From assembly GCA_964457335.1 (NCBI GenBank), contig CAYWGD010000016.1, forward strand, positions 23,837-87,836: a stretch of DNA of 64,000 nt. Direction: 5' to 3'. Under the pieces are notes generated by a model, which did no database searches, had not been told where the DNA came from, and saw only the letters and a program-made list of their open reading frames with translations. Below are positions 33,983 through 42,222 of this stretch, in pieces (positions within the stretch are counted from its first letter, which is position 1; every line of letters begins with the position of its first letter). The position numbers and the translations under genes are program-made. Origin of the DNA: CAJBVW01 sp964457335. GTDB taxonomy: Bacteria; Myxococcota_A; UBA796; SXON01.

Positions 33983-35077
33983 TCAGCGCCCGCCGAAGTC
34001 CTTCTCCTTCGCGTAGCGGGCGATCCGGTCGACGTAGTCGAACACCGACGGGGCCCCGCGTCCCAGGTGCCGCCGCAGGTTGGTGGTGTCGAAGAGCGGG
34101 TTCTGCCGGAAGTAGGGGAGGTAGGCGGAGCCCCCCCGCAAGATGCGCCGGCCGCGCTTCGTGAGCGAGAGCGGCCGCCGGAGCACCGGGCGCACCCACT
34201 TCAGGTAGAAGTCCGGGTCGATCGTCCGGAGCGGCGGGCGCTCGAGCACCGCGGCGAAGCGCGCGGCGAGCGCGTCTACGCGCGGCGCCTCGTCCCCGGC
34301 GGCGAGGTGGAAGCAGCCGCCGAGCGTCCCCGGGTCGCGGCGCAACGCGGCGATGGCGTCGGCGACGAAGTCGACCGGCACGACGTCCACGAGCGTGTCG
34401 GGGCGCCCGGGGAACAGCCGCCACCACCCCCGCGCGTAGAGCATGAGCGGCCAGTACAGGACGTTGAACGCCTCCGTCTCACCCGTGCGGCTGTCGCCGA
34501 CCACGATGGACGGGCGGTGGATCGCGGCGGGGAGCCCCTCGGCGATGGAGGCGCGCACCCGCGCCTCCGCCTGGCACTTCGACCACTCGTAGCTGTTGCG
34601 GAAGCCCTGCCCCACGTCGCACTCGTGCTCGAACACGCGCCCCGTGCGGTCGCCGGCGACGTAGGCCGTGCTGACGTGGTCGTGGCGGACGAGCCGCCCG
34701 CGCTCGGCGAGCGTGCGCGCGAGCGCCAGCATCGACTCGGTGCTGGCGATGTTCTCGCCCGCGGCCCTGTCCTGCGGCATGTCGAAGCGCACGGACGCCG
34801 CGGAGTGGATCAGCGCGGTGACCTCGGCCTCCACGCGCGCCCGGTCGGCGGGAGAGAGGCCGAGCCCCGGCGCGGTGACGTCGCCGCGGAGGGCGTGGAC
34901 GCGGCCGGCGGCGTCGGGGACCCGGCGGCGCAGCGCGGCCTCCCGCTCGGCGAGGTGGACGTCGTCCTTCGCGCGCACGAGCGCGAGCACCACGCAGGCG
35001 GGATCCTCGAGCAGCCGCGGCAGGAGCGCGGTGCCGACGTGGCCGGTCGCGCCGGTGAGCAGGACGGTGTCGGACAT
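33983..35077 (-). CDS. SDR-type NAD(P)-dependent epimerase / thioester-reductase-like protein
   Basis: 364 residues. LLTGATGHVGTALLPRLLED is the extended-SDR dinucleotide motif (TGATGHVG, 8-15). ALIHSAASVRFD, a HVSTAYVAGDRTG segment and YEWSKCQAE (YxxxK active site) match the Male-sterility / thioester reductase (NAD_binding_4) branch, which reduces acyl thioesters or acyl-CoA. The C-terminal 90 residues (DFYLKWVRPVLRRPL, YFRQNPLFDTTNL) form the substrate part. A role in lipid or wax metabolism is plausible, not proven. Confidence 0.82.
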   Translation of the reverse strand: MSDTVLLTGATGHVGTALLPRLLEDPACVVLALVRAKDDVHLAEREAALRRRVPDAAGRVHALRGDVTAPGLGLSPADRARVEAEVTALIHSAASVRFDMPQDRAAGENIASTESMLALARTLAERGRLVRHDHVSTAYVAGDRTGRVFEHECDVGQGFRNSYEWSKCQAEARVRASIAEGLPAAIHRPSIVVGDSRTGETEAFNVLYWPLMLYARGWWRLFPGRPDTLVDVVPVDFVADAIAALRRDPGTLGGCFHLAAGDEAPRVDALAARFAAVLERPPLRTIDPDFYLKWVRPVLRRPLSLTKRGRRILRGGSAYLPYFRQNPLFDTTNLRRHLGRGAPSVFDYVDRIARYAKEKDFGGR

Positions 35078-35110
35078 CGGGCGCTTCCCCCTGGCGGGCG
35101 CGCCGGAGTA

Positions 35111-36103
35111 TCACACGCGGCGGCGGCGGATCCCGAGGAGCGCGGCGCCGGCGATCCCGACGAGGCCCATCCCGCCCGGCGTGGCGTTGCAGCCGACGAG
35201 CGCGAGGTCCTCGAGCATCTTCGCGTGCAGCTCGTCTTCCGGGACCTCGCCGAACAGGCCGCCCCTCTTCACCTGGACCTCGGTCCACTCCTCGTCGCAG
35301 TCGCCGTGCTGGTAGCTGCCCTCGGCGGGGAAGGTGCCCTGCTCGCCGTCGGCGGTCTCCCACCACACGTACCAGGGGTTGCACGCCTCGCCGTCGAACG
35401 CCGGCGCGATGCTGTAGATGCCGAGCTCGTCGGCGCCGTACATGAGGTTCATGTCGGACTCGACGCCGTCGACGACGAGCTGGAGGGCGGCGGGCGCGTC
35501 GACGTCGCCCCAGTCCGCGTAGAGGAAGTCCCCGTCCTCGACGGCGATGCGCACCGGCGGGTCGCCCTCTTCCAGGCTCCCGGCGGCGAAGTCCTGGGTG
35601 AGGTAGGCGCCGGAGATGCCCGGGCCCATCTCGTTGTAGTCGCCGAGCATGATGTTCGCGCGGTGGCCGCTCGAGCACATCCACATCCCCATCACCGCGT
35701 AGCGGGGGTCGTTGGTGCCCATGGCGATGTTCTCGCCGACGTACCCGGAGTCGTCGTAGTAGTGCGAGACGCGCGTGGCCATGTCCTCGCCGCTGCCGTC
35801 ACAGCTGTCGTGCTGGAAGCAGGAGTTCTCCTCCATCGTGATGGAGTGGTAGCGGGAGGCCTCCGTGAGGTCGAGGTCGAGGTAGAGCGGCGACTTCGGC
35901 ACCTGCTCGTCGGCCAGGAAGTCGTCGAAGGAGCAGGGCTCGTACCCGGACTGGTACTCCTGGTCGAACTCCTCGGGCGCGACGCGCGCCGCGTTCGTCC
36001 AGAGGAGCAGCACGCGCTCTTCGTAGGAGGGGTACCCGTCGACCGGGACGCCGTAGCCGGCGCCCACGGTCGCGAGGAGGGCCAGGGACGCGAGCTCCAT
36101 CAT
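35111..36103 (-). CDS. CAP-domain (SCP/PR1) protein with MYXO-CTERM-like anchor
   Basis: 330 residues starting MMELASLALLATVGAGYG, a signal peptide. The start overlaps the stop of the gene upstream (ATGA). The CAP domain carries LLLWTNAARVAPEEF, EASRYHSITMEENSCFQHDS (conserved His and Cys) and WMCSSGHRANIMLGDYNEMG (the CAP GHRxNI motif). A beta domain follows (about 180-290). The C-terminus CNATPGGMGLVGIAGAALLG with RRRR is a MYXO-CTERM-like sorting tail: Cys, hydrophobic helix, Arg cluster. Secreted and surface-anchored; CAP proteins bind lipids or act as toxins or proteases in other systems. Confidence 0.85.
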   Translation of the reverse strand: MMELASLALLATVGAGYGVPVDGYPSYEERVLLLWTNAARVAPEEFDQEYQSGYEPCSFDDFLADEQVPKSPLYLDLDLTEASRYHSITMEENSCFQHDSCDGSGEDMATRVSHYYDDSGYVGENIAMGTNDPRYAVMGMWMCSSGHRANIMLGDYNEMGPGISGAYLTQDFAAGSLEEGDPPVRIAVEDGDFLYADWGDVDAPAALQLVVDGVESDMNLMYGADELGIYSIAPAFDGEACNPWYVWWETADGEQGTFPAEGSYQHGDCDEEWTEVQVKRGGLFGEVPEDELHAKMLEDLALVGCNATPGGMGLVGIAGAALLGIRRRRV

Positions 36104-36591
36104 CCGCCTCCGGCGAGGTGTCGGCGGATGACCTCCGCCGCCCGCTCGTAGCTCTTCTCGAGTTGCTCCAGCACCACCTTCTCGATGGCGCCCCCGACCA
36201 GCGGGACCGCGACCTTGATCTCCCCCTCGATGATGCGCTCGCAGCCGCCAGGCGCGTCGACGACGCGCGACGTGCCGCTGCACTGCACCTTGTCGGGGAG
36301 CAGGTCGGACAGGACCTTCCACGTCGTGCTCATGCGGTCGTCGTCGCCCTCGACCTCCTGCACGTAGGAGAAGCGCGTCGCGCCGAGCGCCCGCTGGGCG
36401 ACGGCCGGGAGCTCCTTCCGCGGGGAGACGCGCATCCGTTCGAGGGTCTTCGACCCCTGCCGGGTGCGCTCCAGGACCTGCACGTCGACCTCCCCCGCGG
36501 CGGCGATCTTCTCGTCGACCGCGGGGTCACGCGTACCGTCCCAGTACGCCCGCGGAGAGACCGGGAAGCGATGGGAGATGCGGATCTGCAT
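36100..36591 (-). CDS. DUF2505-like SRPBCC-fold protein
   Basis: 163 residues from the ATG at 36591; upstream in-frame sequence is not conserved in character. MQIRISHRFPVSPRAYWDG resembles the opening of polyketide-cyclase/START-like SRPBCC proteins, and EGEIKVAVPLVGGAIEKVV with VLEQLEKSYERAAEVIRRHL is the characteristic DUF2505 end (central strand plus long helix). Such folds bind hydrophobic ligands. Its stop overlaps the CAP-protein start, so the two are coupled despite different compartments. Confidence 0.75.
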   Translation of the reverse strand: MQIRISHRFPVSPRAYWDGTRDPAVDEKIAAAGEVDVQVLERTRQGSKTLERMRVSPRKELPAVAQRALGATRFSYVQEVEGDDDRMSTTWKVLSDLLPDKVQCSGTSRVVDAPGGCERIIEGEIKVAVPLVGGAIEKVVLEQLEKSYERAAEVIRRHLAGGG

Positions 36592-36704
36592 GGCGCGCCC
36601 AGGGTACGGCCGGGCTCGAGCGGCGGCAACGACGTGCATGTCAAGCTTGTGTGACGCGGGGGCGTCCACGAGGCGCCCGGCGACCCGAGAGCCGGAGCCC
36701 TTCG

Positions 36705-36710
36705 GTTAGC
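36705..36710 (+). promoter_or_regulatory. GTTAGC promoter motif of the surface-protein operon
   Basis: TTCGGTTAGC is followed directly by an ATG at 36711 and then by the preferred ATG at 36732. Same motif type as at 22332 and 48826. It may be the -10 element of the four-gene operon 36732-43190; no -35 hexamer is clear. Confidence 0.3.
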
Positions 36711-36731
36711 ATGCGCGTGCCCGGAGCCCGC

Positions 36732-39700
36732 ATGTCCTCCTCCCTGCTCCTCCTGCTCGCCCTGACCGACCCGGCTCGCGCGGTGCTCCCCCTCCCGACG
36801 TACCCGGAGTGCGGCGAGGAGGACCGTCCGGACCTCTGCCCGTCCGACCTCGGCGACGACTGGTCCTTCATCAGCTACGTCCCCGCCGGCTCGCGGGCGA
36901 CCGTGCGGCCCGAGGAGCTGGAGATCGGCTCCGGCAACAACGTCGACCGGGCCTGGCGCATCACCACCGGTCGCACCGACGTGCTGCTCGCCGCGCTCGA
37001 CTCGGGCTTCGACTGGGCCAACGGCTCCTACGTCAACAAGATCGCGCTCAACACGGGCGAGCTCCCGCTCCCGCAGCTCGCCGACGGGTCCGAGGCCGCC
37101 GACCACGACGTCGACGGGAACGGCATCGTGAACGTCCAGGACTACGCCGCCGACCCGCGCCTCGCGTTCGACGCCGGGCGGGACTCGGCGGACTTCCACC
37201 TCGATCCCTCCGACCTGCTCGCCACGTTCTCCGACGGCGTGGACGACGATGGCAACGGTTTCGCCGACGACATCGCCGGCTGGGACTTCTTCGCCGACGA
37301 CAACGACCCGTACCACGAGTACGACCAGGACTTCGGCACCCACGGCGACGGCGTCGTCGAGGAGATGGCCGCGGAGGGCGGGGACAGCAGCGGCGACATC
37401 GGCGTGTGCCCGAACTGCGCGGTGCTGCCCGTCCGCATCGGCGACACGTTCGTCACCGACGGGAACCGCGCGGCCATGGGCATCGCGTACGCGGTGTCCC
37501 GCGGCGCGCTCGGCGTGAACATGTCGGTCGGGGCGCTCTCGAACCCCGACCTCGCGTACGCGGCGGCGCGGTGGGCGCGCGAGCAGGGCGTGAGCCTCGT
37601 GGGCGCCGCGGGCGACGAGAACGCCTACCACCACAACTTCCCGTCGCTGATGGACGGCATCCTCTACGTCCACTCGATCCGCTCCGACAACGGCACCGAG
37701 GGCGACGGCACGTTCAGCTACCTGAACTTCTTCAACTGCAACAACTACGGGCCACGCCTCACGCTGGTCGCCGCGTCGCACGCCTGCGCGACGGGCGCGG
37801 CGGCCGCCACGACGGGCGCCGTCGGCCTCGTGCACTCGGCCGCGCGCGACGCGGGCCTCACGCTCACTGCGGACGAGGTCTACCAGCTCCTCATCGGCTC
37901 CGTCGACGACATCGCCCTCTCCGCGGAGGACGTGGCGCGCGCCGCCACCTACCCCTCGGGCGAAGGCTGGGACCCCTTCTACGGGTACGGGCGCCTCGAC
38001 GCCGGCCGGGCCGTGGAGATGGTCGCGAACGGGGAGATCCCCCCGACGATGGACGTGTCGAGCCCCGCGTGGTTCGACACCATCGACCCGTCGGTCGGGA
38101 CGCTCGCGATCGAGGGGTACATCGCGGCCGATCGCTCGGGCTCCTTCGACTACGTCGTGGAGTACGGGGTCGGCGACGATCCGCGCGAGTGGACCCAGCT
38201 CGCGAGCGGATCCTCGACGACGCGCATCGAGGGCGCGCTCGCCACGCTCGACCTCGCCTCGCTCGACGTGGCGGCGATGGCCGAGGCCGACAAGGAGGAG
38301 ACGATCCTCGAGCGCGTGGATCGTGTCTTCGCGCCGGCCGTGACCGTGCGCGTGCGCGCGACCGACGCGGAGGGCCACACCGGCCGGTTCCAGAAGACCT
38401 TCTTCGTGTACCGCGACCCCGACCTCGTGGCCGGCTTCCCGCTCGAGCTCGGCTCCTCCGGCGAGTCCTCGCCGATCCTCGCCGACCTCGACGACGACGG
38501 CATCCACGAGATCGTCGTCGGCGACGCCTCCGGGCGCGTGCACGCTTTTCTGGCGGACGGGACGGAGCTCGCCGGCTGGCCGGCCGTCACCGCCCCCAGC
38601 CCGCGCCTCCACGCCGAAGCACCCGCGTTCACCGGCGGCGAGCTCCCCACGCTCCACGACGGCCTCGTCGCCACCGTGGCGGTGGGGGACCTCGACGGGG
38701 ACGGCAGCCCCGAGGTGGTCGGGGCCTCGGCCACGGGCTCCGTGTACGCCTGGTCTGCCGACGGCACGCCGGTGGCCGGCTTCCCCGTGGACATCGTGGG
38801 CCGCGCCGCCGACGAGTTCGACTCCACCCACGTGTACGACAACGCCATCATGGGCGCGCCCACGCTCTACGACCTCGACGGGGACGGCGTGCTCGAGATC
38901 CTCGCGGCCGCGATGGACCAGCGGCTCTACGCCTGGGATGCCGCCGGGCAGCCGTGGGGGCCGTACCCGATCGACGTGTGCGCCCCCGAGCTCTGCGGCG
39001 ACGCCGGCACGCGCATCATCACGAGCCCGACCGTCGGCGACGTGGACGGCGACGGCGACGTCGAGATCGGCCTCGGCACGAACGAGGCGGTGAACGACGG
39101 GAACTCGTCCATCTCGTACCTGTTCGACGCGCTGACCGGCACGATCGAGCCGGGCTGGCCGCTCGTCGAGGGCGGCCTCATCAACGAGGCCGGGCTCCTC
39201 CCGATCGTGGGCGAGGGCCACCCCGCGTCGATGGCCTTCGCGGATCTCGACGGCGACGGCGACCTCGAGATCGCGAGCCCCGTGATGCTGGGGCAGAGCC
39301 CGATCTACCACCACGACGGGGCGGTCGCGCACGACCTCTCGTACGTCTCCTCGGGTTTCGGCGAGGGCACGAACACGAACCAGCCCAGCTTCGCGCAGAT
39401 GACCAACAACCCGTCGTTCGGCGACATGACCGGCGACGGCGTGCCCGACTACGTCATCGGCGCAGCGGGCACCTACTACCTGCTCGCCCTGCCGCTCATC
39501 ACCGCGCTCGACTGGCAGAACGTCGTGGCCGCGTGGGACGGCGCGACCGGCGAGATGCTCCCGGGCTGGCCGCGGCAGATCGAGGACCTCCAGTTCCTCG
39601 TGGCGCCCGCCATCGCGGACCTCGACGGCGACGACCGTGCCGAGGCGGTCATGGGCAGCGCCGGGTACCTGCTGCACGCCTGGGACGCGGAGGGCGTCGA

Positions 39701-40040
39701 GCCCGAGGGCTGGCCCAAGTTCACGGGCAACTGGATCCTCGGGAGCCCGGCCGTCGGGGACATCGACGGCGACGGGTACGTCGAGGTGGTGGTCTCCACC
39801 CGCGAGGGGCGGATCTTCGCGTGGCACACCAAGGGGCACGCGGACCAGGACGTCGGCTGGGCGGGCATCCACCACGACCCGCAGAACACCGGCAACTTCG
39901 AGACGCCGCTGCCCAAGCAGGCGGGACCGCCGTCGTCGCCGTCCAAGGTGGAGGAGGGCTGCTGCTCGGGCGGCGAGGCCGCGGCGCTCCTTTGGCTCGC
40001 GCCGCTCGGGCTCCTCGCCCGCCGGCGGAGGCGCGCGTAG
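36732..40040 (+). CDS. subtilisin-fold / FG-GAP surface protein with degenerate active site and MYXO-CTERM
   Basis: 1102 residues; the ATG at 36732 has GGAG at proper distance and gives the signal MSSSLLLLLALTDPARA. Residues about 70-430 follow a subtilisin (S8) layout: Asp90 in LLAALDSGFDW and His204 in FGTHGDGV. The oxyanion Asn is Asp295 (GAAGDEN) and the serine is Thr354 (HACATGAAAATTGAVGL), so peptidase activity is doubtful. A beta domain (about 440-570) follows, then an FG-GAP propeller (about 575-1055, e.g. ADLDDDGIHEIVVGD, GDLDGDGSPEVVG). The end, EEGCCSGGEAAALLWLAPLG plus Arg cluster, is a MYXO-CTERM tail. First gene of a four-gene overlapping operon. Probably a surface binding or scaffold protein. 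Confidence 0.85.
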   Translation: MSSSLLLLLALTDPARAVLPLPTYPECGEEDRPDLCPSDLGDDWSFISYVPAGSRATVRPEELEIGSGNNVDRAWRITTGRTDVLLAALDSGFDWANGSYVNKIALNTGELPLPQLADGSEAADHDVDGNGIVNVQDYAADPRLAFDAGRDSADFHLDPSDLLATFSDGVDDDGNGFADDIAGWDFFADDNDPYHEYDQDFGTHGDGVVEEMAAEGGDSSGDIGVCPNCAVLPVRIGDTFVTDGNRAAMGIAYAVSRGALGVNMSVGALSNPDLAYAAARWAREQGVSLVGAAGDENAYHHNFPSLMDGILYVHSIRSDNGTEGDGTFSYLNFFNCNNYGPRLTLVAASHACATGAAAATTGAVGLVHSAARDAGLTLTADEVYQLLIGSVDDIALSAEDVARAATYPSGEGWDPFYGYGRLDAGRAVEMVANGEIPPTMDVSSPAWFDTIDPSVGTLAIEGYIAADRSGSFDYVVEYGVGDDPREWTQLASGSSTTRIEGALATLDLASLDVAAMAEADKEETILERVDRVFAPAVTVRVRATDAEGHTGRFQKTFFVYRDPDLVAGFPLELGSSGESSPILADLDDDGIHEIVVGDASGRVHAFLADGTELAGWPAVTAPSPRLHAEAPAFTGGELPTLHDGLVATVAVGDLDGDGSPEVVGASATGSVYAWSADGTPVAGFPVDIVGRAADEFDSTHVYDNAIMGAPTLYDLDGDGVLEILAAAMDQRLYAWDAAGQPWGPYPIDVCAPELCGDAGTRIITSPTVGDVDGDGDVEIGLGTNEAVNDGNSSISYLFDALTGTIEPGWPLVEGGLINEAGLLPIVGEGHPASMAFADLDGDGDLEIASPVMLGQSPIYHHDGAVAHDLSYVSSGFGEGTNTNQPSFAQMTNNPSFGDMTGDGVPDYVIGAAGTYYLLALPLITALDWQNVVAAWDGATGEMLPGWPRQIEDLQFLVAPAIADLDGDDRAEAVMGSAGYLLHAWDAEGVEPEGWPKFTGNWILGSPAVGDIDGDGYVEVVVSTREGRIFAWHTKGHADQDVGWAGIHHDPQNTGNFETPLPKQAGPPSSPSKVEEGCCSGGEAAALLWLAPLGLLARRRRRA

Positions 40041-40765
40041 TGCCTCCCCTCCGGCGCGAGGACGCGCTCTTCAGCTGGTTCGAGCGCGTCAACGGGCCCG
40101 TGTGGGGCGACGTGCTCGACGCGGGCACCGGCGACCACTCGCTCGGGTGGGTCGCGTCCCTCCCCACGCGCTCGGTGACCGCGGTGACGGTCGAGGCCTG
40201 GCGCATGGCGGGCCTCCGGGAGACCGCGCCGGGCGCGCGCGTGCTCCTGGGCGAGTGGACCGATCCGACCCTGCTCTACGGCGAATCCTTCGACCAGGTG
40301 CTCGTCGACTACGTGATCGGCGCGATCGACGGGCACGCGCCGTACTTCCAGTACGCCTACCTGGAGCGGCTCCGGCCGCACGTCCGCAGGCGGCTGTACC
40401 TCGTGGGGCTCGAGCCGCAGCCGCGCGATGGCTCGGTGCTCGACGAGGTGTGCCGTGTCCGGGACGCCTGCATCCTGCTGGCGGGGCACCGCTGCTACCG
40501 GGAGTACCCGCGGTCGATCGTGGTGCGCTGGCTCGAGCGCGCGGGCTACCGGGTGATCGACGCGCAGGACTTCCCCAACCGGGTCGGCGCGCGCTTCGTG
40601 AACGGCCAGCTCGACGTCGCCACGCGCAAGACGAAGCTGTTCCGGGACGAGGCGCTCCGCGAAGCCATGCTCGCCACCATCGCGGACGTACGCGAGCGCG
40701 CGCTTGCCCAGGGCGAGATCACCTGGGGCGCGGATTACGTTCTCGCCGCTGAGGTGACCGGATGA
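40040..40765 (+). CDS. SAM-dependent methyltransferase-like protein
   Basis: 241 residues from a GTG that shares a base with the upstream stop (TAGTG). VLDAGTGDHSLGWVASLP is motif I of the Rossmann methyltransferase fold (from about residue 25), SVTAVTVEAW the strand-2 region, and FDQVLVDYVIGAIDG motif IV. Later segments LRPHVRRRLYLVGLEPQP and FPNRVGARFVNGQLD fit the end of the fold. A methyl acceptor is not apparent. The overlap with both neighbours means it is made with two exported proteins, and it may modify one or their ligand; that is inference. Confidence 0.75.
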   Translation: MPPLRREDALFSWFERVNGPVWGDVLDAGTGDHSLGWVASLPTRSVTAVTVEAWRMAGLRETAPGARVLLGEWTDPTLLYGESFDQVLVDYVIGAIDGHAPYFQYAYLERLRPHVRRRLYLVGLEPQPRDGSVLDEVCRVRDACILLAGHRCYREYPRSIVVRWLERAGYRVIDAQDFPNRVGARFVNGQLDVATRKTKLFRDEALREAMLATIADVRERALAQGEITWGADYVLAAEVTG

Positions 40766-42222
40766 AGCTCGGCGCGCTCCTCCCGCTGGCGTGCCTCGTC
40801 GCGTGCGCCGGCGAGCCCCCGGCGCGCACCGGGCCGCCGCCCATCGTGCTCGTCTCGATCGACACGTTCCGCGCGGATCGCATCGGCGCGTTCGGCAACG
40901 AGGACGGGCTCACGCCGAACCTCGACGCCTTCGCCGCCGAGTCCGTCGTCTTCGAGAGCGCGTGGAGCCAGGCCATCCAGACCGCGCCCTCGCACACGAG
41001 CCTCTTCACGAGCCGCTACCCCAGCGAGGAGATCGGCTCCGACGGGCAGCCCTACGTACCGAAGGACATCCCGCTCCTCGCGCAGCTCCTCTCCCTCTAC
41101 GACTACGAGACGGCCGCCTTCGTGGGGGGCGGCGACCTCTCGCCGCACCGCGGGCTCGCGCCGGGCTTCGACACCTACAAGCCGTCGAAGGACTTCGGCT
41201 CGCTGTACCACACCGGCCCCATGGGGCTCGCGTGGCTCGACGAGCGCGGCGGCGAGAAGCCGTACTTCCTCTTCGTGCACGGCTACGACACGCACTCGCG
41301 CTACCTCAAGCCCTCGCCGTTCGGCTACGTCTGGTCGGACGCCCGGCTCGCGGGCGTGGGCCAGTACGCCGTGCGGACCGCGGTCGAGCGCATCGTCGAC
41401 GGCGTCTTCTACGCGGACTTCACCGGGCTGATGAACAGCTACTCGCTGGAGCTCCGGCCCCGGTCGGCCGCCGCCCGCGCGCGCTTCGTCGAGCGGGCCG
41501 GCAACCCGGACGAGCGGCTGCACGCGGCGCCCGAGGACCTCGCGCTCATCCGGCACGTCTACGACGGCGCGGTCTCCTACGCCGACACCATGTTCGGGCT
41601 GTTCATGGCGGGGCTCCAGGATCGCGGCGTGCTCGACGAGGCGGTGGTGGTCGTCCTGTCCGACCACGGCGAGCAGCTCGGCGAGAACGGGCTCTTCGGG
41701 CACTGCTGCGAGGCGAACGACCAGGAGACGCACGTGCCGCTGATGATCCGCCTGCCCAGGGGTGAGGGCGGCGGTCGGCGCGTGAGCGGGCGGGTCGAGC
41801 TCGTCGACGTGATGCCCACGCTGCTCGAGATCGCGGAGGCCACGCCCCCCGCGCGGATGCACGGCCACTCGCTCGTCCCGGCGCTCCGCGGCGAGCCCTT
41901 CTCCGGCCGCCCCTACGCGTTCACGCAGGGGAGCGAGATGATGCGGCTCGTCACGATGCGCGGGCCGAAGGGGCGCCTCACGTTCGCCGGGTTGTCCGCC
42001 ACGTCGACGGTGCTCCCGGACCTCGTCGAGGTGGCGCGGATCGACGGGCCCGGCTTCGAGTCGACCGAGGGCGTCACGATCGAGGAGCGGCGGAACATGC
42101 GCGCGGCGATGGTCGCGTGGCTGCGGACGCTCACGCCGTCGGAGGGCGGGAGCCACGGGGAGCTGCCCGAGGCGCTCCGCAAGTCCCTGCGCGAGCACGG
42201 GTACTGGGACGTGAAGCCATGA
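40762..42222 (+). CDS. sulfatase-fold lipoprotein with Thr in nucleophile position
   Basis: 486 residues; ATG overlaps the upstream stop (ATGA). MKLGALLPLACLVAC gives lipobox Cys15. The alkaline-phosphatase/sulfatase fold is complete in outline: VLVSIDTFRADRIG (metal Asp34), QTAPSHTSLFTSRYP, HGYDTHSRYL and VLSDHGEQLGENGLFGH. In true sulfatases the nucleophile motif is C/S-x-P-S-R; here it is Thr74-A-P-S-H, so formylglycine cannot form. Thr nucleophiles occur in related phosphoryl-transferases and hydrolases. Likely an outward-facing hydrolase or transferase of unknown substrate. Confidence 0.82.
   Translation: MKLGALLPLACLVACAGEPPARTGPPPIVLVSIDTFRADRIGAFGNEDGLTPNLDAFAAESVVFESAWSQAIQTAPSHTSLFTSRYPSEEIGSDGQPYVPKDIPLLAQLLSLYDYETAAFVGGGDLSPHRGLAPGFDTYKPSKDFGSLYHTGPMGLAWLDERGGEKPYFLFVHGYDTHSRYLKPSPFGYVWSDARLAGVGQYAVRTAVERIVDGVFYADFTGLMNSYSLELRPRSAAARARFVERAGNPDERLHAAPEDLALIRHVYDGAVSYADTMFGLFMAGLQDRGVLDEAVVVVLSDHGEQLGENGLFGHCCEANDQETHVPLMIRLPRGEGGGRRVSGRVELVDVMPTLLEIAEATPPARMHGHSLVPALRGEPFSGRPYAFTQGSEMMRLVTMRGPKGRLTFAGLSATSTVLPDLVEVARIDGPGFESTEGVTIEERRNMRAAMVAWLRTLTPSEGGSHGELPEALRKSLREHGYWDVKP

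Noticed and set aside
36330..39875. Minus-strand open frame of about 1180 codons opposite the surface-protein gene
   Set aside because: Antisense artefact; no domain-like content, while the plus strand has FG-GAP and MYXO-CTERM signatures.
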